From NCBI GenBank assembly GCA_029532415.1, contig JAQOTA010000050.1, forward strand, positions 496,001-560,000: a stretch of DNA of 64,000 nucleotides, read 5' to 3'. The translations under genes and the position numbers were made by a program. Origin of the DNA: Marasmius tenuissimus (taxonomy: Eukaryota > Basidiomycota > Agaricomycetes > Agaricales > Marasmiaceae). The notes under the pieces are model-generated. The model worked only from the letters and a program-made list of their open reading frames with translations, ran no database searches and was not told where the DNA came from. Shown in pieces: positions 57,051-64,000 of this stretch; within the stretch, counting starts at the first letter, position 1; every line of letters begins with the position of its first letter.

Positions 57051-57782
57051 ATGGATTCAAGCCGAGCCCGCCAACGAGTCAAACCCTCTCTAAAATCTTC
57101 TCTCTCCCCCAAATCCGCCAGATTTAGCGCCCATGGTCGGAGAGCAAGATTTGATGAGAGTCAGAACGAATACATCGAGCCCAGCCCTTTAGCGGAGATC
57201 CTCTCGCCAGCTTCTTGGCAACTGCCCACTCCTCAGTTGACATCTAGCTTCAAAGGCTCCTTCACAACTAGGAGTATCAATGGTCAATACACTATACACC
57301 CACTCCTCGAGAATGGAAATCAACTTCACGCCAGGGTCACCTTTTATTCCACTAAGGAAGATATTTCGCATCAGCTCTCATCAGACTACTTGAATCAACC
57401 AGCGATAATTCCACCCGCCTCCTTTGTTATCATTAGATCGAAGGAGCTTCCGTGGGGATTCAGAATCACAGCACGGGGGAGTTTTGTTACCGTCGGCGAG
57501 GCTCTTGAGGTACTTTGGAACAGCCTACGCAAGGTAGTTACAGAGAAAGAGCTTGCACGGGAGCCTTTAGAGAGGCAGCACTTGATTCGTGAGAAGGCCG
57601 AGAGACGGTGCCGATCGCTTTGCCAGATTAGTGGGAAGGACTTGCGTTGCTTTGGTGATTGGGCTGGGAAGGTGAACCGGGAGGATTTCTTGGGAAAATG
57701 GTCGTTCCAGGGGTTCTCGATAAATGGGGTGGTCAATGGAGTGCCGGAATTGACGCTCAATTGGGAGACTAGTTCAATATGA
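57051..57782 (+). CDS. DUF6699 domain protein, 243 aa
   Basis: Single uninterrupted exon from ATG 57051 to TGA 57780-57782. A Ser/Arg-rich N-terminus of about 75 residues precedes the domain: YTIHPLLENG, PWGFRITARGSFVTVGEALE, ERRCRSLC, then REDFLGKWSFQGFSINGVVN. It is paralogous to 37629-38261, which is on the opposite strand. This copy is the better match to the family, keeping the ERCR-like helix that the other lacks. Function not established. Confidence 0.83.
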   Translation: MDSSRARQRVKPSLKSSLSPKSARFSAHGRRARFDESQNEYIEPSPLAEILSPASWQLPTPQLTSSFKGSFTTRSINGQYTIHPLLENGNQLHARVTFYSTKEDISHQLSSDYLNQPAIIPPASFVIIRSKELPWGFRITARGSFVTVGEALEVLWNSLRKVVTEKELAREPLERQHLIREKAERRCRSLCQISGKDLRCFGDWAGKVNREDFLGKWSFQGFSINGVVNGVPELTLNWETSSI

Positions 57783-60424
57783 CCTTCAGATCTTAGAGGG
57801 CGTGTATGCTCTGTTCACCAGTGCTACATTTCTTCCTTCGGGCTCATATCCTCAAGCCCTTGCTGCCACGCATTTTATCCCCTAGACGCTTGCACCTATA
57901 TTATTATTATATCTAATCGCAACAGTTGTGTGTGTCAAATCCCTTCCTATCAACGCCATTTCTAGATGGTGTACGAGAGATCATAGATGGGTAGAAGTGT
58001 TCTCTGGTCCAAAATACAATATAAAGTACGAGATCTCTGAGCGCCAGTATAGCGGTTCGGACGTTAGATTGCAACTGGGTACAAGCTGCCAGTTTACAGC
58101 CAGAGCTCAATGATATTGCGGGACCGCCACTTGACCCGGTTCGAGCAACCCGCTCGCGCCGAAAATTTCCTGGATTTTACTTATGTAATGTTCATATTTT
58201 CAGCTGCTTGCGCTTCGCTTATTTTCCCTCTCTTTCCTCAATCGTATGCCAGCCTCGTGCTCTCAAACTGTTGTAATACGCTCCGAACTATCTCTTGCAG
58301 CTTCAGAGCAACGACTGCGTAATCACAGGCCGGCTGTGGCACAGCAAACGGGACTGACTAGAAGAACCGGGAAAACGAGGTGATAGAAACTGTTAGAGGG
58401 CCGCCGTTCGATTTACATGCATAGAGTAGCGCTGGAAGGAATGGATCAAGTGCGTGTCATGTCTGATAGATGTTCTCATACCGGATCTTGCTGAAAATTC
58501 CGATGTCCATGCGGGACTTGGTAAATCCCAATCGTGGTTCTTTTTGGAGGATTTACGGACTGTCCTGTTACGCAGTCCTTTCAGTGATCTCTTTCGCTTC
58601 AGCCACTACTTTCAGTCTAATTTTCAAGCCGTTGGTCACGCACAAAACTCCCAAACCTCTCGAGCTGGGGAGGAGAAAATCTTGAAATGTCCGCCGGCGC
58701 CGAAGCGTGGTCTCGGGCGATTCTCACCATCCATCATTCCTCGGCGAATTCGCGCAAGCCCAACGCCAACCCGTCAACTCAACTTTAGGAGGACCTTGAC
58801 GATTACCGCAGATATCTCAAGGTTCTTCTTGAAGTCCTGATAGTAGACCTGTTGCTGAAATGCTTTTGGAGATGAATACCATTCGTGCCGTCTCTAAACA
58901 CGCGGGGAGTACCCAAATGTAGGAATTCCGCCTAGCCCAGTGCACCGCCTATTAATATCGTGTACCTTGGGAACATGTCATTCGTTCAATCAAGCCGACC
59001 TCGACCTCTTCATCTCTATCAACCTGCAGCCACCTAGCAACTTTCCATCCTCCCGTCTGCGGGAAGGCGCGACAACTGCGTGTTGCGAACAGCTTGCAGC
59101 ACAGGTAGCGCGGCACCCAGGAACGAATGCATACTGCTGCCATGACTGACCTTTGATGTGTACGCAGCGCTGAAAGTCTGACTTATTCTATTACAAATGA
59201 TTCTTTCAGGTTCGGACGGAGATTACAGTTTCTCTCAAGAGGTTCAACTTCTACTTCGGATTTTTCATTTCGCAATCGAATACGCTGGATTTTACCTCTG
59301 CTCGGCATCCCGTTTCAACATTGTTTTGATACCTTCCCGCATCGGAAAAAGTTTGCTATTGCGACGGACTCTCAAGGTGAATGTCCCTTGTTTTCTGCGC
59401 CAGAGAGACCGGTATGTCGCAAACATCGCTCCATGGGTAATGCATTCGTTTGGAATGAATTCGTCGTCTAAAAATGACACCTCAACCATTACCCCGACCC
59501 ATGCAGCAACAATGCCGTTCTGGTTCAATGGATAACGACCGAAATAGACAAAAGGCTTATGAAACTTCAGGGATAAGAATATAGGCTGAAATGTACAAAA
59601 CATACACACGTGCAGCCGGGAGCCGAGATGGGGTAAACCCTTTGATTCAGTGAAAATCGATGCTATACCACCTGTGGGTCCAACTTTGTTCCCAATCCCT
59701 GTAAGTTCCACTTAATAACCGCACGCATGGTAGGCGCTCTCGTGTAATCCGAACTGCTATCAGAGTCAAAATGTCAATTCTACGACAGTTAGATTTGTAT
59801 TTGCTCAGCGCGGGTGAGTACCCTGGCTTCGTGGACGTTTCGAATGACGTATGGGATCTACCCAGTTCTTGGGATGTTTCGAGTCCGTCAATTGATTAGA
59901 CTGGGGTGTCTAGCATGTTCTTTTTCCGTTTTCCCGCAGATTCTTGTGCAATTCTTGTGCAATTTGACCCCAGTTCTTAATGCAGAACTTGGTATTTCAC
60001 GCGGATGTAAGCCATAATGGTGAGTACTACCCGTGTCCGCCCCTAGATTTACATTCGAAGTAAAAGAAAAAACAAAGACACGCAATTTGGAAACATAAAT
60101 CTGGGACTGGAATCGCGATACCGACAGCAGATTCGAAGATCGCTTAGGATACTGGACTCGGTGGAGCACTCGCTAATAGATGGAGACTACCTCTGAACAC
60201 TGATATTTCATTGATGCCGAGAAAGCACTCGGATGGTCTGACTATCTGTCTCACGACCCGGCCCCTTCTTGTGCACGGACAGAGCGGCTCAGCGCCTAGC
60301 TCCGAATCGCCCTGAAGTTACTACGTGAGGCTTCTAGTCACTGGAAGCGAGTAAAACTGTCAGATCAACGACGCGCGGAAAATGTCCATGGCCGGATAGC
60401 TCCCAAAATTGGATCTCACTGACC
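57783..60424. other. intergenic, no gene recognised
   Basis: 2.6 kb without an assignable gene. The longest open frames (58454-58840 plus, 59292-59711 minus) show no domain and no convincing splice partners. Confidence 0.45.
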
Positions 60425-60430
60425 TATAAA
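60425..60430 (+). promoter_or_regulatory. TATA box of the intact laccase
   Basis: CCTATAAAGC places TATAAA 73 bases before the ATG at 60498. The laccase pseudogene has TATAAA at the same distance (72 bases) before its ATG, so the box is conserved between the paralogs. Confidence 0.65.
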
Positions 60431-60497
60431 GCGACCTACCTGGCCGGAAAGATTTTCAACAGTTCGTTCAGCTCTTCGTCTTCCTCTTTCGCTGAAG

Positions 60498-63180
60498 ATG
60501 AATCTTTTTTCTCTATTCCGTGTGTTGCTCCTCGCCGTCCCTCTGGTCCACGCAGCAAGGATTTATCGCAAAGGTGACCTTCACATCGTGAACAAGGTTA
60601 TCGCTCCGGATGGCCATGAGAGAAGCACAGTCCTATCCAATGGCGAGTTTCCTGGGCCAGTGATTACTGCTAACAAGGTAAGTATTGAGCCTACTGTCCT
60701 GTAGAGATGATACTTATACACCCTTCTAGGGCGATGTTCTAGAGATCAACGTATTCAACGAGTTGACAGATACCAATATGGCTCTGCCAACTACCGTCGT
60801 GAGTTCTTGATCTCCTCAACCCTTTTATCATTTGATCGACCGCTCATTTCCATTCTCCAGCACTGGCACGGTATCCACGCCAAAGGAAGGCGTTTTGATG
60901 ACGGGTAACTCTCAGCGCTATACCCCCACTCATAATACCGTTGACTACCCATTCTTCCTCTTAGAACAGCGTCGGTCACTCAATGTCCCATCGTTCCCGG
61001 AAATTCCTACGAGTACAGGGTTGACACCGCTGGACAAACTGGAACATATTGGTATCACAGCCATTATAGTACGCCGTTCTGGATACTTCAACCCAAAAAT
61101 ACACCTCTCACACCATTGTAGCTGGACAGTACTGTGATGGGCTTCGTGGCGCGTTGATCATCTACGACCCCAATGATCCGCACAAAAGTCTGTATGATGT
61201 CGACGACAGTGAGCTTCCCGCAATTGAATCGATTGCCTCGGAGACTGGATTTCATCCCGTGCCTTTCCTTTAGCGAGCACCATCATTTCCATCGCTGACT
61301 GGTGCGTTCATTTACTTTGTATGACAACGAAGCTGTTCTAAATTTCTGTAATGTACATAGGTTCCGTACGTCCACCGGAGTCTACTTCCTACTAGTAGAT
61401 GAAATTCTCACCTCACATTTCCCCAGATTCCTTCGCCCCGACGTGGCATGGACTTGTGTGAGTACGATATCAGCTGGCTTTTTGATAATGAGCACTCATC
61501 CCATCTGTTCATAATAGCCTACCCAACTCAACCCTCATCAATGGCCAAGGGCGCTACCCAGGCGGCCCACAACAAGCTCTTGCAATCATCAATGTGGAGC
61601 AGGGAAAGAGGTAAGTAGATCCTTCAACCGTGCTCGACCGACAAAGACTTGGTTTTGTGAATGCATTTCCGATTCGCTCCCGTCAGATATCGATTCCGTA
61701 TCATTTCCATGTCCTGTGATCCCCGGTTCAATTTCTCAATTGATGGGCATAGTATGGTGGTGAGTAAACCAGATACAGGAAGATATTTTTGCCATGCTCA
61801 CTCGGTTTACTTAGATTATTGAAGCTGACGGAGTGAGCCACGATCCCGTCACCGTCGATAAGTTCACTATCTTTGCTGGTTAGCCTCAGCTGACGTTCCA
61901 CACTTCTCATATGTATATTAACATCCTTACTCAGGACAACGATACTCTGCTATTGTGAAAGCGGACCAGCCAGTCGGAAACTACTGTAAGCTCCCGCTGC
62001 CGAAGATTTTAGCCATCGCTGAATCACATTCCAAGGGATTCGTGCAAACCCGGAGTTCCCGGGAACCCCTGGCTTCGATGGTGGTATCAACTCTGCTATT
62101 CTGCGCTACAAGGGAGCACCGAACGCCGATCCTATCTCGTTCGACAAGGAGAACCCCACAGTTCTTCAAGAAATTGACCTTCATCCGACTGAGAACCCAG
62201 GGGCCGTAAGTTTGCGTCCTCTCGGGTTGTGCCTCGTGCGTTTCTCTAATCGAATTCCTCTAGCCCGGAGAACCCGTTCAGGACGGTGCCGATGTCCACA
62301 TCAACATGCTTCTCACCTTTGTGAGTGAGGTTCTCTTTAATCCCGCCCTGACACTGAGTCTTTCTCGCTAGGACCGACCAAATGAGAAGTTCTTTATCAA
62401 TGGAAAATCCATGGTCTTCCCGGATGTCCCTGTCATGCTTCAGATTATGAGCGGCGTCACCGACCCAAGCAAGATCATGCCTATTGATTCGGTATATGAG
62501 CTCCCACTTAACAAGACGATTCAGCTTTCGTTCCCCACTGAGGATGGTACGCTTGCTGCGCCTGTATGCTTTATCTCCTGATCCCGCATATTGAGTCTGA
62601 CTCCGAGAATGTAGCATCCTTACCATTTGCACGGTGTAAGTCTTCTATTCTCGTCCGAAACTCATGGCCTGTCCTAAGATCGTACTCCAGCACACCTTCG
62701 ACGTTATCCGAAGTGCAGGAAGTTCCACATACAACTACGTCAACCCACCTCGAAGAGACGTCGTTGACATCGGAGTTCCCGGCGACAATGTGACTATCCG
62801 ATTCAGGACCGACAACACCGGCCCTTGGATCATGCATTGGTGAGGCTTTCGCTCCAGTGATCGAGAGCGCTTCGCTGACCTCCATTCCTACTATAGTCAT
62901 ATTGCTCTTCACCAAGAGATGTGAGTAGATAACCGTCACATTCAGTTACTCAAGTGTTTGCTAATGCTGTGAATCGCAGGGGTCTAGCTGTTGTTATGGC
63001 CGAAAATATTCCCGGGATACAGCAGAACCCCAATCCGCCTGGTGGGTGATTGATCTTCTCGAAAGAAGGGAAGCCAGATCTGATAATGGTGTTTCCTCTC
63101 TCTCTCCCCACCGCTCCCCAGCTGCTTGGAACAGCCTCTGCCCGGCGTACGAGAAGTTCGTGGAAAAGACAGATTATTGA
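60498..63180 (+). CDS. laccase (multicopper oxidase), 520 aa, 20 exons
   Basis: Exons: 60498-60677, 60730-60798, 60861-60904, 60965-61068, 61122-61208, 61274-61301, 61361-61365, 61427-61457, 61518-61610, 61687-61759, 61815-61878, 61935-61985, 62036-62205, 62264-62320, 62372-62563, 62615-62635, 62691-62839, 62897-62920, 62980-63041, 63122-63180. They sum to 1563 nt with every phase consistent. Signal peptide [20 protein letters not shown]. All copper ligands are present: [30 protein letters not shown] and [15 protein letters not shown], with Leu at the position ten after the Cys. Secreted laccases oxidise phenols with reduction of O2 to water. Unusual: the usual HCHID has Ala in place of Asp, and the seventh exon is 5 nt. 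The truncated paralog at 31417-33894 has the same exon plan. Confidence 0.92.
61361..61365 (+). other. 5-nt microexon of the laccase gene
   Basis: GTTCC between acceptor CATAG and donor GTACG. Including it completes TG|GTTCC|AT to the reading DWFHSFAP, the conserved DWYH...AP laccase block; leaving it out breaks the frame. The paralog has GTATC at 33031-33035 between CATAG and GTATG at the same place. Confidence 0.85.
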
Positions 63181-63533
63181 GGCTCCCCACACTCTTTACT
63201 TAAAAAGATATTTGATTGTGATAGAAACGGGGCCTAAATGCTCTAGTACTTCCTCTCTCTATTGAAGTATTTACTCATCTCGGAAATCTTACTGGTAGTA
63301 TAGATGCTAGGACTTTTCATTTGTATCATGAATCGGGATGTGGTTACTAATTATATGATGATGATCAATGCTCTCGGGCACTTATAAATGCGCCTTCGTT
63401 GAAATTCCGCCACCTAGCCAGCTTTGAGCTGTGACATTATCACCGGACTGGACTTAGAAATGCGGCTTATCTGAATTCTAATGTCGAAGTTTCCGAGCGA
63501 CTCAGCGTTCCGCGGTATACTGCTTTCCATACT
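63181..63533. other. intergenic
   Basis: 3' flank of the laccase and 3' flank of the converging minus-strand gene. Nothing recognised. Confidence 0.5.
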
Positions 63534-64000
63534 TTACTTCTTCGATATGAGATACCAACCTTCGTCAGGGCTCGAGGCATCTCTGGGAGGAGGATGGGAG
63601 GAGGCATGAAAGTAAGCTGGGGTCCTCAAGCTGAGGCTCTTACGTGTACGGAGTGTCGTTGTATCGGGGTATCGGGTCATACCTCCCTTCTTCCGGAATC
63701 CGTTATAACTGTGCCTAGGCGTAGTTCCGGGCCCGTCTGAGTCAGACGTACGAGAAATTATCACCTCGTGCGAAGAGCTCATCATCGCAGAAGATACTTA
63801 CCTGTGCCGGGTGTTAGTGAGAAAGTTGATATCAGCAATCCTGTAAAAATAGTTCGATTTTCAAGTTACGGCCGTAGGAGGACTCGTTAGTTACATAAAA
63901 TACTTTCGATCACGTACCTCATCCCCTGCGCGTCTAAATAGACGGTGTAGAGCAAACGGACTAACCCAGGTCAAGTTGAAGATGGACCACCCGGACCAAG
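63534..64000 (-). CDS. 3' part of a minus-strand gene running off the window
   Basis: A last coding block ends at TAA 63534 (Ser/Thr/Pro-rich, with GFRKKGGMTRYPDTTTLR and SSPDEGWYLISKK). Upstream are exon-like pieces with good splice sites: about 63802-63842 (ACAG|GATTGCTG ... CACAG|GTAAGT, reading IADINFLTNTRH) and from about 63918 to the window edge (WSGWSIFNLTWVSPFALHRL, donor GTACGTG). The exact join to the last exon is not settled. Family not recognised and the 5' part lies outside the window. Confidence 0.4.

Noticed and set aside
60498..63180. Laccase as a second pseudogene because its open frames are all short
   Set aside because: The short frames are explained by 19 introns. All 20 exons join in phase and the protein has the usual length and copper ligands.
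1..64000. CRISPR arrays, operons, ribosome binding sites or rRNA genes
   Set aside because: This is eukaryotic nuclear sequence with spliced genes; no such structures are visible.

Overview
The window is nuclear DNA of a filamentous basidiomycete, most likely an Agaricomycete. Its genes are split into many small exons by introns of about 50-70 bp with GT..AG ends. The families present (DUF6533, DUF6534, DUF6699 and MARVEL-type membrane proteins, a KRE2-type mannosyltransferase, many-exon laccases) are typical of mushrooms. The exon models given here were built by reading splice junctions against paralogs inside the window, so where paralogs exist the reading frames check each other.

Layout: 1-2.5 kb is a CpG-poor relic followed by a 5'-truncated DUF6533 gene. 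2.8-9.2 kb is a fragment of an extracellular/one-TM gene (family A) split by a young Copia element (Copia-1, 3055-9145, minus strand, TSD CTCCT). 9.4-21.3 kb holds remnants of a GT15 mannosyltransferase, two intact DUF6533 genes, one broken copy, an apparently intact minus-strand DUF6534 gene and a CACTA-like MITE. 21.4-31.4 kb is a decayed Copia element (Copia-2, minus strand). It abuts a laccase gene truncated at the LTR junction (31.4-33.9 kb) that also carries a frameshift and a lost splice donor. 34-37.5 kb holds a foldback MITE and unrecognised minus-strand coding relics. 37.6-48 kb carries a DUF6699 gene, a frameshifted UDP-glycosyltransferase, a third intact DUF6533 gene and a MARVEL-type gene. 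48-57.8 kb carries a small unknown gene, two intact family A genes, one intact GT15 gene, a GT15 remnant and a second DUF6699 gene. 60.4-63.2 kb is an intact 20-exon laccase of 520 aa with a 5-nt exon. A gene cut by the window edge follows.

The region has been built by repeated local duplication. Three DUF6533 copies share one 13-exon layout and a TATAAG box. A GT15-then-family-A pair on the minus strand recurs three times in different states of decay. Two laccases and two DUF6699 genes add to this.

The strongest signal is in Copia-2. Its polyprotein frame is broken by 13 stops and every one is TGA. Where Copia-1 can be aligned, these sit at conserved arginines. This is what CGA to TGA change at CpG would give. 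The differences between the LTR pairs, and the only stop in Copia-1, point the same way: CpG methylation followed by deamination. Both elements carry a primer site matching the anticodon stem-loop of initiator tRNA-Met (half-tRNA priming as in Drosophila copia and Ty5). Copia-2 also carries about 760 extra codons between Gag and protease that I do not recognise.
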